64,000 nucleotides of DNA from Nectonema munidae. Its lineage: Eukaryota; Nematomorpha; Nectonematoida; Nectonematidae. The stretch spans positions 124,001-188,000 of the forward strand of contig JAUIRK010000728.1 in assembly GCA_030549495.1 (NCBI GenBank), written 5' to 3'. Under the pieces are notes generated by a model. It ran no database searches. It had not been told where the DNA came from and saw only the letters and a program-made list of their open reading frames with translations. A program made the translations under genes and the position numbers. How positions within the stretch are numbered: position 1 is the first letter of the stretch; the number at the start of each line of letters is the position of its first letter. Below are positions 45,601 to 58,500 of the stretch, in pieces.

Positions 45601-46320
45601 TTTTATGTAATATTGCATCCCTATTTTAATACACCAATTTATGACACGTAATGTTGCTTATGTAGCATTTATTAAATATTATAAGAAAATTTTTAGCAAA
45701 CAATTTATACAATTAGAAATCATTTTTAAGGTTTTTAAGGTATTTATCAAAGCCCGCCTGGGAGTATATTTTTAGGTCGGGTCGGGGATCTTGGCGGGAC
45801 GGTAGGACTGTTTACCCAAATTCACACAAATATGTTCTTTATTTACAAATAAGAACTTGAAATTAAAAATAATATTAAATAAATGCTTAAAATAAAAAGA
45901 TACACAGATATTTAAGTTTGAACGAGCGCTGGTAATAGAGTATTGTAATATATTTTTATGTCACCCATTTTTGTGCCAGGCCACACATATTAGTAATTAT
46001 TTAAATGAAAAAATTATTTTGTGTTATCAAACTTATTATAAAATAATTATATTATTATTTATAAATAATTATTATATTTTAAGTTATTATTATAATATTA
46101 ACAATTTTAATTAAAAAAAATAGATTAATTTTTTATAATTCAATATCAAATTAATAATTTATATTAGTTTTATCCTGAGAATAATTCTTCTATGTATATT
46201 TACCTTATTCTTTGAATATTTAAATTTGTTTTTATCTGTTTGTGTGTATTTGGGTATATTGGGTGTATTTGGATAAAAAGTCTTACCCATTTCATGAAAA
46301 AAAAGATGAAATAAACTTTT
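45601..46320. other. Spacer, nothing recognised
   Basis: AT-rich, with a short GGTCGGGTCGGGG stretch near 45776 and no frame. It may include the 3' terminal DNA of the hAT remnant at 46321. Confidence 0.4.
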
Positions 46321-46443
46321 TTATTTACACAAATTTTTAAATGATTTATCATTTTGTCGAATAAAAATTAACTCTTCAACGTTTTCTGGATTCAATCTAC
46401 TTCGTTTATCGTTTACAATATTTGGACAGAAACTGAACAATCT
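46321..46443 (-). mobile_element. hAT transposase C-terminal fragment
   Basis: The minus strand reads FCPNIVNDKRSRLNPENVEE then LIFIRQNDKSF and a stop at 46321-46323. This is the end of the hAT dimerisation domain ('S.AG.I...RSRL.P.NVE.L.FL..N'). Upstream sequence shows no further homology. Confidence 0.65.
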
Positions 46444-48399
46444 TTCTGAATTTTATTAAGATGAAAATATATATTTCAATAGTATTTTATAATTTTGTAA
46501 TTTTTATAAAACCTCTTTGGAAAGTCTTATAAGACTATTATAAGAATAATTAAAAAAATAATATCTGAGGAATAGGAGAGGCCATTATAAAGAGGGAAGT
46601 ATCAGGAAAAGGAAAGAATCTGAAACAAGCCACGATTTTTTCTTCAACGACTCATTGAATAGTGAAAAAATGGCAATTTCATAGAAGAGTATATGGACGC
46701 ATCGATTAGTCAGTCCGCATGATACGAAATAAATTTCGAATTCATAAGAAATTTCGTGCAACCAAACAGAAAACTTTTTCAGTATTATTTCAGGTAAATA
46801 ATGTATATATTTACAAAATAATAATGAAGATAATGAAGATTTTGTAAATAATGTATATAATTGCAGAATATTGATAATCCAAATTTTCTATCAATTCCTC
46901 GATAACGAGGTTAAAACCTTCCCCACTACTCTCCCCGCGTGGAACGGAAAAGCTCAGAGTTTCCGCAGAGCTCTGGTATTTATGTGTAAAACTTTTAAAT
47001 ATTGAAATAAGAAATTTAATTTTGACATTAATTGTCATATTTAAATTATTTTTTAACAAGTTTGATTTATTTTCATAAAAAGTGAAAATACTACAAGATT
47101 GAGGATAATTTAAATAAATACATAAATATATATCAGACTTAAAATATATATAATATATTTTTAATATCTAACAAAAAGAGGCGCAAGGCGAATAACACCC
47201 CATCCCCCAGCATTTGAGCCGATAGGTTTTGAGTAGCACTAACAAGGTTAACAATAACCCAAAACTTTTTGCAAAACTATTAGAATTTTGTCATGATATG
47301 GAACAATCTCTCTATGAAGAAGCATTTTTCCTTGTAGATTACATTCTTTTACCTCAAACTTCAGTTCAATTTTTGGATTTTTTTTTCAAATCATCATTAT
47401 GCAATGATTAAACTCTGCAAAAAAATAAAAAGTAACAAACACACTATATTTATAAATTCACTTAATAACGATTAACGCGTCTATATGAATATTTTAAAGA
47501 AAAAATAGGACATTAGACATAGAGAAAATTTTTTATTAATTTTCGAACGCTATTTTATTTATTTAAAAAAATTAAAAAAAAACGAACAATTGGGAAATTT
47601 AGTAAAAGAGAAAAATGAAGGATTATTTTCATTGTAAAATAAAGATATGAAGAAAGGAAAAATTTTCTTCATTTTTATTCAATCTAGTCTGCTTCACTTT
47701 TAAAATGGAGGAATTTCCATCTAAAAGTTCCAAGTTATCATTAACAATTAAAAATAGTAATCAGTCTAATTGGTTCTGGATACCTAGACTTATTTTAGAT
47801 TTTTTGATTCTATTATTTAGTAAGCAAAATTTTCTTTTTAACTATATACAAGTCAAATGATTTCAAAGTTTTTTTTTTGTATATTTCTTATATGTCATTT
47901 GTTCATAAAATTAAAACATTTAGCTTAATATTAAAAAGAAATATTTCAAATAAAAAAAATTAACAATTAAACACAGATAAAATGTAAAATAATTAAAAAA
48001 AAAACTCATTTAAGCACATTAAATATGAATTATTTAATTTCACTCATTTTGGATTGAGATGGCAGGCCCGCTAAACTTTTCACATCTTTGCTGACAAGTT
48101 TCCAACATTTAATTCTTCCCAATTTTTGATAATCAGGGCCTCCATTCTTAAGTAGGTATGTGTACAGATGGTTAATAAGGAAGTATATATTCAACAATCC
48201 ATGAAAATTGTGTTGTTTTTAAATGCGTATCTCAGTCTTCAACATTATTATTAGTCTTAATTGGCCTCATAAAAACAGTTGAAGTCTCAATTAGAAACAT
48301 TTCGTTGTTAATTCATTGTCTGTTTTAATTTAAAAATCTCGAAGTTTAGGAGAAATGTTTAATACTTGTTAATTGTTGAATTGACCTCTTATGAGCTCA
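46444..48399. other. 2 kb with no recognised gene
   Basis: Short open frames at 46811-47059 (minus) and 47229-47411 (plus) match nothing known to me. A PRGESSGEG peptide in the first is slightly less AT-rich DNA at 46915-46960 but has no splice context. Confidence 0.4.
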
Positions 48400-49560
48400 G
48401 TTGGCAGAAAAAAATATCTAGAAGACAGCGGCAAAATTCTTTAATTAATTCTTGAATTATTCTCTATATAGCCTGTGTAAAATTGAAGTTGCAACCTCAG
48501 AGTTGAACAGTTGAAAAAATTCTTCTAACTGCTTGTCATATCTCAGCTTCAAAATCGGCTACTATAAACCTAAAGGCAGGCTTACTTGGTAGCAGATTTA
48601 AACGGTTACTGAAGATCGCTTGATAGTCCCTTTCTGATTTTCCTGACATTAAAAAAAAACTGTAGTTAACTGTAGTTTAACATTCAAATCACAACGAAAA
48701 AAGAATCGAAGGTAAAATTTGTGTAAAAGTTTTTGAACAACTTTAAAATTGCTAACAACGTGAAGTCTATTTCTTTCAATTAAAATGACAGCTTTCCAAA
48801 TATCAGCAGGTAATGCTTCTACGTCCGTTTTTAAAGTCAAGTGTGGCTGGTTGATTGGGAGCTGTCTGGCGTTTTACAGCTCTATTCAAATTTGAGGGTT
48901 GAGACAAAACCTCACACGGATCTATCAAGTTAAGGTTGTTACTTTAAACAGACAATTTTGATTGCTTATCCAAAACGCTGATTGATAGCTCCATTACGCA
49001 TATTAGCCCTTATCTTTGTTGTAGTTGTGGCGTCGACAAGAAGAAAATGACAACTTTTCACGCTGTTTGAAAAGGACATTCCATCCTTTTCTAAGACGGG
49101 TGCTTTGCAGCGAATAATTTTTTTGGGTACTTCACAAATGCCAGTCAGTAGCGTTAGGACGAGGCTTTGAAGCTGTATATGTGTAAACCAAAGCCTTTCT
49201 AAGGCAAGTACCCCCACGCTTTTTTGCATGGTTTTTATGGGCCATATTAACTCTTGCTGGACGTTGTTTGCCTAAAAATATTTTTATATCAATTTTTTTT
49301 TCGTAAATATTAGGCACTGATTGACTTTCAATGGATGAGAAAGAAGGGAAATGACTACTAGAGAAGAGTTGACAAAAGTACAAGTCTTTTCACTTGTTTA
49401 ATTTCTGTCATGCCACGTAAACTTTGGTGATATTCGTTCCGTTCAATGCCAGTGTGACAAGTACGATGTTGCCAGTGATTACAACCGTTCCATTAAATGG
49501 CTTCTTGTTGGGAACGAAGAACAAAACTCCAAAAGATACAGCAGTCAGCCATATCTTTTG
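48400..49560 (-). pseudogene. FLYWCH-MULE (Mutator-like) protein fossil
   Basis: Minus-strand pieces fall in the order of FLYWCH-plus-MULE proteins found in many invertebrate genomes: a PHD-like CNHWQHRTCHTGIERNEY (near 49450-49500), a FLYWCH-type segment with RGGTCLRKALVYTYTASKPR then PNATDWHL (near 49135-49210), RCKAPVLEKDGMSF, then NRAVKRQTAPNQPHLTL with LPADIWKAVI (near 48800-48870), and a MULE-like stretch GKSERDYQAIF...VADFEAEI...GCNFNFTQAI (near 48480-48645). The frame changes several times and the whole is non-functional. Domain identification is from remembered family text, strongest at the PNATDW and DFEA...GC.F...QA motifs. Confidence 0.65.
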
Positions 49561-49936
49561 TTTTATAGTCAAAAAAAGTAAAATTGATGTTAAAAAATGA
49601 AAAAAAATGTATATCTGAATGTTAAAAAATGATTGATTGCAAGAGTAATTCAGTAATGTGTAACTAATAAAATATTTAATATAAAAAATACATAAAAATA
49701 TTTAGTTTATGAAGATGTTACTACACATATGGTATTATACCTGGGTATTTTTAAAGAGTTATAACTTTTTTTTATAATTTTCAAAATTTATAAAAGAATT
49801 TTTGTTCAATGAACACACCACCATAATTACCCGACATTATACTTGCACAGTAAGCTCTCAATCCCACCACAACTGCACATATTTAATGAAGTCAAATGAC
49901 CTTGTTTGTAATTCTGATTGCATCAACCTTCTAGCT

Positions 49937-51260
49937 CAGTGGTTTTCAAACTGGAGTCCGCGTACCGGAAGAAGTTCCATGGGGATCGAGAAGGGGAGAC
50001 TGAGTGAATCGTTTTTCGCAAAATATTGCACCCATATTGGGTCATTTGCCATTTTTGCCAATAAATCACATTTAAAAAGAATAAATAAGTTAGTCTTTGA
50101 ATTGAGTACTTTTTTCTTTTATTGCTTTTCATGCCTGATTTGTAAATGTGCATTTTTCTTAATGGCTAAAAAAAGAAATATGACGACTCACACTTAAAAT
50201 TTTGTTTTAATGCATTAAATTCTGGTGGGAAAGAGGAACTTAAATGTCCTTTGTGTTCTGAAGTCCTAGCATCCACTTTTTTAAAGCCCGTCAAGTGAAG
50301 CTTGCGCTGGTAGTGAAGCATTCGAGTTCCAATATAGCAGAACAGTTGATATTACCTTGCTGCAATGATATATTGAATGTGCTAAGAAGTTGTATCTTCC
50401 TGTTAAATGATACCGTTAGAAGGCTAACATGAGATATGTCTGATGACATGTCAGACGTGGTTTTATTGATTCGGAATTCGATTTTAAACTTTTTTGCTCA
50501 GATTGATGAAACGATGGATGCTGCAAACTTATCTCAGCCTTGCGTTTGCTTACAATATGTGTATGACAAAAACCTAGTAGACAATTTTTTATTTTGCGAA
50601 ACTCAGCAATATAACAACTGTAAGAGAAACATTTGACAAAGTGATAACTTTTTTTACAGTACATGGTATTATTAAGTCGGAATCTGGCTAAGCAAAAATC
50701 TCGAGATGTAATTGGTACCCAGTGCGCTGAGCCATAAAACCATAACCGATGTGTTGAAAAATGTTTTAAATAGTCATTAAAGCAAATGTTTCAAATATTG
50801 TTTGTTTTCAGATTTGAAAAACTTTTACTGCACTCAAATGTGAGGTGGCTTTCCAAAGGGATACTGTGGAAAGAAATCCAGCAATTTCTGGAAGGCAAAC
50901 TAGACATGCATGTAGAATTTTCTGATGTCCGTTTTCGTATATTTCTATCATTTTTAGTGAACATATTTGAATATATGAATTCCTTTAACATTGCGCTGCA
51001 AGGAAAATAGATCAGAGTACTCCATTGCAATAAAAAACTGTCAGCTTTTGAAATGAAGCTGAGGTAATTGCATTCTTTGACAAGGAAAATTTTGCTCGAT
51101 TTTAGAACATATTTGTGGATGAAAATAAGATTTCCATTAATAAAAATGTCCTGGAGGACATAAAACACCGTGTAGCATGCCAAGAAATTTCTCATTTTCT
51201 TAATCTAAAAAAAAAACCCGTTTATAATCTCGATTAGTAATCTGGCTTCAGAAGACTTCT
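49937..51260 (+). mobile_element. ZBED-type hAT transposon fossil
   Basis: The left end is CAGTGGTTTTCAAACTGGAG at 49937, preceded by TTCTAGCT, similar to the nTCTAGAn duplications of this hAT branch. Coding pieces follow: KRNMTTHT and a BED-like ELKCPLCSEVLASTFLKP (near 50230-50290), DMSDVVLLIRNSILNFFAQI then DETMDAANLSQ (50436-50540; equals 'S..F.IQLDESTD.A..'), and LHSNVRWLSKGILWKEIQQF with FEYMNSFNIALQGK (50830-51008). The frame is broken at least four times. The right end was not found. Confidence 0.82.
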
Positions 51261-51954
51261 TAATTAAAGAACAGTTTATTGATTTGGTTAATGATTGAGG
51301 AGGTGCAATATATGTTTACGCCATTCATTCAATTGATATTTGGATTGTTCAGATAATTTTTGAATGAATTATGGTGTAGATTTTTTAGTACAGTAGTTTA
51401 TATTTTGATTTATTTTTTTTAATTGGGACCCCGAGCTATTAAAAAATTATAGTTAGACTGCTACACCGAAAATTTTTAGAAAAATTTAAAGCAAAGTGTA
51501 AAAACTTTGCCAACTATTCCAAGAAATCTTGGTAAAAAAAACTAAAACATTAAATAAAACGAATATCTAAGGATAAAGATGCTATATATTTGATTTCTAG
51601 AATAAAAGACTTGCTTGTTTAAATTTTCCCTTCGCCCATTTCAAGTACGGGGGGAGGCAAAACTGTCTAAGGGCAGGGGGCAAAACTGATTTTAATCATG
51701 CCGAAAATATAAGAAAGTGTATACATTTATATATTTGAGAGAAGTTTCAGATGGGCAAAATAAATCCGAGGGGCCTAGCTCCCTATCGACGGGCTTGGTT
51801 ACAGTAATTTATAGGGATAAACATTTTAAGCTTTAAATTATAGAGTTCTTATATATTTATGTGCTATAAAAAATATTCTCCTCGCTCAAAAATGCATGGG
51901 CTCTTATTCAAATAACTGGCTACATTACTGCCTCTGATCAAATATAGCTAAAAT

Positions 51955-52240
51955 GTGCATTACTATAACAAAGAATTGGACGTTAATGAAAAAAAAAGAT
52001 TTTAAATATTCATTCCAAAGACTTAACCTTAAAATAAGAAAAGTAATATCGAAAATCTGCTTAGAAGACAAACAAGTCTAATAAATACTATAAAAAATAT
52101 ATATAATTAAGAAAATTGAAAATTATTGGAGAGGGGGCGAAAGGCTTTTTCGCCCTCCTTGAAATCAAATTTGGGCGAGGGGGAGAAGGGAGGGGCTTCA
52201 CCACCTCGCTCTCTGGATGTGCGCTCCTGGTACACATGTA
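51955..52240. repeat. MITE copy of the G-tract family
   Basis: It contains 'aataagaaaagtaatatcgaaaatctgc' shared with 35322-35575 and ends GGATGTGCGCTCCTGGTAC, the inverse of the family's CAGGGGCGCACATCC end. An inner GGGCGAAAGGC/GCCTTTCGCCC-like palindrome surrounds the G-rich part. The left end is approximate. Confidence 0.6.
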
Positions 52241-52413
52241 ACTTTGTCGCTAGAACTCTCTTTTTGAGGCAATTCATTGGAAAACGGCAGCTTAGGAGAA
52301 GATTAAGAACAACATTATTAGGAAATCTTTTACCCTATCTGTATTTTTATTGGTCAACTCTAAGGATACCTCACCTTAATAAATCAACGATGATCTACTT
52401 GATTCACTAACTA

Positions 52414-52500
52414 GAGCAGGGTTTTTTAACAGAGTCCTAGTCCACCCCCATGGGTTTACAAAAAATTTAGTGGGTCTCTGGAAAATTTGGAAGAAAAAGT
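52414..52500 (+). repeat. hAT-type terminus
   Basis: GCAGGGTTTTTTAACAGAGTCCTAG resembles the ends of the elements at 24839 and 49937. Only the end is recognisable; it lies about 50 bp upstream of the first PLPP exon. Confidence 0.35.
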
Positions 52501-52545
52501 TGGGATACTTATCTTACCATTGTTTGTATTTGAAAAAATTCTCTT

Positions 52546-55500
52546 TTGTTCCTTCTTCCATCTGAATATGCTTCTTGTGTAATCATCATGTTTGTCGTAC
52601 TAAAGTCAATCAATGAATATTTTCTAGTTTTGTTGTCATCCGTTGTCATGTGGTTTTATGGCGTTCCCTACAATAGAGGCTTTTTTTGTGATGACCAAAG
52701 TCTCATGCATCCTTACAGAGATTCTACTGTCAGCACACAAGTCATTCTAGTCGCTTCCTTCATCCTTCCTATCATCGTTGTAAGTTTTTTTTATTTCCTT
52801 CTCATAAATATTTCTCTGAGTCGGAATTGAAGGCTGTCTGAGTCAAACTTTTTACTTTTCAACTCTGCAACTCTGAATAGAATATGTACAATATTGTACA
52901 CGTATATAGGTTCTCTTGAACAAAAGTTGAACCATAAATCCTTCAAAAATTGACCTGACGACTTCAAAAATTTGACTTTATTTGCAAAAAATTATTCTAT
53001 AATTATTTTTCCTAATTATTATTATTAATATTATTGTAAGATAACATATAATAATAATAATCAAAAGTATTCTCTTTTGAAAAGGCACAATCTTTAGATA
53101 GATATTTTTTAATCACTGGAATTTATCTTTCCCCTCTCTGTTGCCTGTGCTTGAGAAGAGTATATATGTAAGACCTCCTCAAAATCGCACATCCTCGAAA
53201 TTATTGGGGGGGGGGGGGGAGGGAAATTTTTTTTATGCAATTTTCAAAATTAGTGGTCTGGAAATACCACGGGAGACCAAATATTTAAGCAATCCTTTAA
53301 AATAGAGTGCATACCTAAAGTCTTCAATTTATAAGACTACTTTATATTTTTTTACAAAAATGGTGAAATTTAAATTCTTACTTCCAGCGAAAATATTTTA
53401 ATTAAATTTGCATATCGCATATAGACTAGTTTAAAAATCCAAATAACTGAATGTTGGAGAGTTTTATTTGTAATATATCATCAAAGTGAAAAATGAGAAG
53501 CGCGGGGCCCACTGCGGCAGCATAGGTTGCAGTGGCCTAATGCCGGCCCTGATCAAAGTATACAAAAATGGTAGTTTAATCACTTTTCATAAAATTATTT
53601 AAGTCTAAGAACACAAAATTATAAATAAACTATTTAAACTAACATTTGTAATCATTGTGTTTTTTTGAATATTTTTGTCCGCAAATAAAATTCTGACAGC
53701 TGTCATAAATAGATCAAGTATCTTTTTAACATACTGAAAAATTGTTTGGATATTATATTTTTATTATAATAATTATCAACAAATTTTCTTAAAAAAAAAG
53801 ATTTAATTAATTAGGTACAGTGTTACTTACAAAATTTAACAATCGAACATTATAAAAATATCTCTGCTCAAATATTAAACAAATAGAGTATTTTTCTTTT
53901 AAACTGAATAGCTAGTCAATATTCATTCCCAAATAGCTATTGAAAAAATTAAAGTTTTCAAATGTTACAAAATGTAACAAGCGTACTGATAAAGATTAAG
54001 TGACTTTTGTTGAAAATTTTTTTAACCTGAGTCTGACAATATTCATTGATATAAAATTGTAACGATTGAAGACTATTTTTCTCTCATTTAAAAACATATT
54101 TTAATTTTTGCAAATTGTTTGGTGTATTTTTGCAAACATTTTTGCAAAATGTTTGATGGAACTAAATTTTTACCAAAAATCCGTGATTAATTTAAATAGC
54201 TGAACTTTGGTATCATGAAAAAAGGTTCTGAAAATATTGAACTTATATTCCGCTAAAAACTAGTTTCTAATGAGATAAATAGAATTATTTTTAATTTAAC
54301 TCTAAATACAAATTAGAGAGAAGCAGTGGCGTAGACAGAAAAAAAGTTGATAGGGGGGGGGGGCACAATTTAAAAACTTAAAAAACTTGAGCAAGATTAT
54401 TTATACTTTCTTGATCCTTTCATTGGAGAAATTTTCGAAAACATGGGAACATTTCGAAAAAAATTTCGGTACATGGGGGCATCATGAGGTACATAGGGGG
54501 GGGGGGGGGGCACGGCCCCTTATGCCCCAACCTAGCTACCCCACTGGAGAGAAGAGAGCTGAATGAGATAGGAGAGCTTAACAAGAGAAGAGGGCTTGAG
54601 TGAAAGAAGAGACCTTTAATGAAAGAAGAGAGATTGACTGAGAGCTTGGGTGAGATTGAGTTTTAAGAGAGAAAGCGGAAGAAAAAAACAGAAGCGACAG
54701 AAAAAGAATCACTGTGACAGAAGAAGATAAGAAAATCTAGTGGATAATCAACATGTGTTTGCTCAAAAATACTACAAGGAGGACACTATGATAAACATTG
54801 CTTACTTATTGTGTGCATATTGAAATAATGGAATATTATTATTATATAGCTATCACATCGTTTGTAAAATATTTTTGATAGGAATTTTCTTGGCATGATG
54901 TTTGACTCGAGTCTGCATTATCTCTTTTATTCTCGTATCTTACATTATCATGTATTCGAATGATCATTACATCCTATAATGCGATCATCATATATGTTTC
55001 ATAAACAAGCAACAACTCTTACTTATAGAAAATTATTGGGGGAGGGGAGGGGGCAAAGGTTATTTTCGTCCACCCCCCCCCCCCCCCGAATGTGCGCCCT
55101 TGATGTAAGATTTCTCATACCATATACATCATCCTCAAATTTTTTGCTTCTATGCAAATCAAATGTATCTTTCATTGTAAGATTCGAAGATTACTTTTTC
55201 AATTATTTTATTTATGTGTTAGAATGAATGAGGCAAAATTTTTACCTACATATTTAAAATGGGTTGTCAAATATGTATACAAGCGAAGTATATTATTTTT
55301 AGTTGGTTTGTGAACTCTTCGGTGTATGAAAGCATTTCAAAAATTGTTAAATACTTGTTCTTTGTTTGTTAACTTGTTAAATTTTTACAAAATCTAGATT
55401 ACTTTTGTTCACCCAATAACCTGGACTTCTTTTACACAAACTTTATGAAATATGACAATTTAGGTGTTTTAGAATAAGTTCTATACTTTATTGACTTTTA

Positions 55501-58500
55501 ACTGCCCTGGCAATGATGAACAAAGTTAAATTCTGTGCCTAATTTCATTTTGTACGATTTCGCGATGTAAATTCGCAGGAGAAGTTTCATCTCCAAAAAT
55601 CGGCATTCGTTACTCCTTGCTGGTTCTTCAAGTCAAAATGTGAATTTGCTTACTCAAACTTGTTTTATGTACTCATTATTTACTAAAATAATATATTTTT
55701 CTTTTTTAGATTCTCGTGGTTGAAGCATTCATCACTGTTGTCTGCGTGAAGCGGATGAAAGATAATATGGCAAAACAAGAACGACAAACAAAGTTGAATC
55801 AAATCACTCGGAAAAATGTGGTGTATGTCTTTCCTTGCCATCAATAACTTTTTTACATTTGACTGGAAGAAAATCTAGCCCTAATAATAGTAAACCTAAA
55901 TAATAGTTCCGTAAAATATCTCGTTTTTATATTCCTTATATTCCACATGTACAATTTTTCTCATCAAAATATATACTCAAACCAATGTGAAATATCCCCT
56001 AAATACGAGGGTTGCCGAGTAGGATTCGGAATCCGGCGTCTGAAATTTTGAAGAGACAGAAAGAGTCGGAATCATGGTATAAATCATAGTATTTTTTCTA
56101 TAAGAATTAATATTGTGAACTTGTTATTTCTGGTTATTGTTTTATAATAAGAGGAAAAGTTGGTTCACATTATTTGGGATATGGGGAGGGAGAGGGGGTT
56201 GTCGGACAAAAGGCATTTCATCGTCATCCCCTCTTTGAAATGAGATTATGTCCTCCCAAATAATAGTATGCGCGCTTGACTAAACTTCTAATATATCTGT
56301 TGGGTATTCGTTTCTCTCGATGTTTTGGGCTACTTTTCTAGACTGATGACCCTAATGTTCAGTCTGAAAATATCATAATTTTGAAGCTCTATCTTATCCC
56401 TTGTGGTGAGAAAGGGGATACACTCTCGGATAAGGTAAGTGTGAGCATACAAACGAAATCAGCGTAGCCGTGATCTTTTTCAAACTTCATGCATGTTCTT
56501 TTCCTACTCTGTTTTGTGATTTTTCAAAATTACCATATTCCTAATAAATTTTTGTTATATTCTATTTTTCAAGTAAACTATACGTCAAAAGTTCTTATGC
56601 AAAAGTGTGGGTCTTCTTGTTTGGCTTTTTTCTCACGCAATTTGTCACTGGTAAGAATTCACAAATTTAAACTTTTTATTCTCTCAAACGTCATAGTCGA
56701 TACTTAATCCCTAGACATTTGATCAGTAAAAAATCTGGGCGCCAAAATCAGCTACAACAACAAGAACATTTAAGCACTCGCATAAAATGTAATAATAATA
56801 ATAATCAATGTTTTGTGATTATTCATGATCAATTTGTGTGATTTGGGTTTCTAAGCGTCACGTGATTAAATGCTTGCACTGCACACCATCAGAGATGTGT
56901 GATGGCGCAATGCACTAGAAGAACTTAGGATTGTTTTATGTGAATTGAAGCTTTGATTTCCATGCAGCGAAAAATATCCTTGTGAGTTCTTCATTGTGCA
57001 CGCGTTGTTTCTTGACGTGGGTGATCTGTGTCTGAAAGCAAATAAAGGAAACACGTGTTTACTTAACAATTACTGCAGTCTATCTACACTTAAATAATTT
57101 TTTGTAACGCTCTCTACCTAGATACGCTTTAAATATTGAAAATAGAATTGATCATATTAGTGTTATATTAATCTATGACACTTATCAAATAAAATGTAAA
57201 GATATCAAAACTGAAATTAAACTTCCTAAATCAATAAAATGCGATTTAAGATCCTTTTTAATACAATTAAAATGCTGGATTTGCATTTGGCTTGTGCCGT
57301 TAAAAAACGTAAAAATGTATTATAAAATTGTGCAAATAGTATCGATGGATCGCTCAGTTACCAAGTAGGCATCCAACTCATGAATTCACTGCCTTCATGC
57401 GTAGGGCATTGCGCCGGAACCTTTTTTATTTTAACTTGTTGCACATATGTTTCTTTCAAAATTCATCGTCATATTCAAATTTTCTCTAGTTTTTGTTACA
57501 TTTGGCAGTTTGATGTCAATGAGAATTAGAGACTATCACCTCTCTATTATGAATGGCTGAGAAAAAATGAGAAAATGCACAGATCAAAAAATGCCGACAT
57601 TTTGTACGGCATACGCTAAGAGCGTTTTGGGGCAGGCTGGTGTGGGCCGGCACATATGTTGCTGAGCACTGGTCTAGAGTCGCTATACCAACACTGTTTT
57701 TCCAATTTCTCCTTTAGATGTGATGAAGTTTACAGTGGGTCGTTTGCGACCCCACTTTTTTGCGATTTGTAGTCCAGTCTACCAGGAATTATGTGATGCA
57801 CACAACTACATCACGGATTACGTATGCAGCTCCAACTCTTCTGAACACCGAATCAGGGATGCGAAGTGAGTCTTTTCATTTAATTCGTGGCGCTTCCAAT
57901 CTTTTTCCACCTAACACTGCTAAAATGTTTATTTTGCACAATTTTATCCGAAGCAATTAAACATATGAAATAGTGATAGATGTGAGAGGTAAAAGAAAGG
58001 AAAAATTTCCAAGACCCATCAAATTGGAGAAAAGTGACAATCCCTCTATAGATGCCACGCTTGCCAAGAGATCAACTAATTATATATCATTCTGTGTTTT
58101 TAGTCTATTTCCAATTGGTGATAACCAGAACACTTAAAATTCCATTTTTTGTATGGAAGTAAACGCTTCTTAATCTTAATTATGAATAATAAAGCCGAGA
58201 TTGTTGATATTATTTAAGAGTCACTATTTTTTGTTTAAATGTTAATTTATTAAAAAATTATAAGTCAATCTTTTATTATAACAAATTATAAAAAAAATTG
58301 TAAAAACTAAACACTTTATTGGTGATGTTGCTGACTAGTTTCGGAGTATAAACTCATTTTTCTTTACATTCTCTGTACGTCTCATTTTCACTATTTTATC
58401 ATTTATATATGTTTGCTTTGAAAAAGGAATTTATACTCCGAAACTAGTCAGCAACATCACAAATAAAGTGTCCAATTTTTTTATATTTATTATAATTTTT

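Noticed and set aside
49802-50197. 131-codon plus-strand frame as a host gene
   Set aside because: It crosses the hAT left end at 49937 and only its last part matches the BED-like region of the transposon.
52546-52627. Certain placement of the PLPP start codon at 52546
   Set aside because: A second in-frame ATG at 52588 and a splice acceptor at 52621-52627 are equally compatible, so the start is left open.
56866-57069. 67-codon minus-strand frame in PLPP intron 3
   Set aside because: No homology or splice support, and the surrounding DNA looks like transposon debris.
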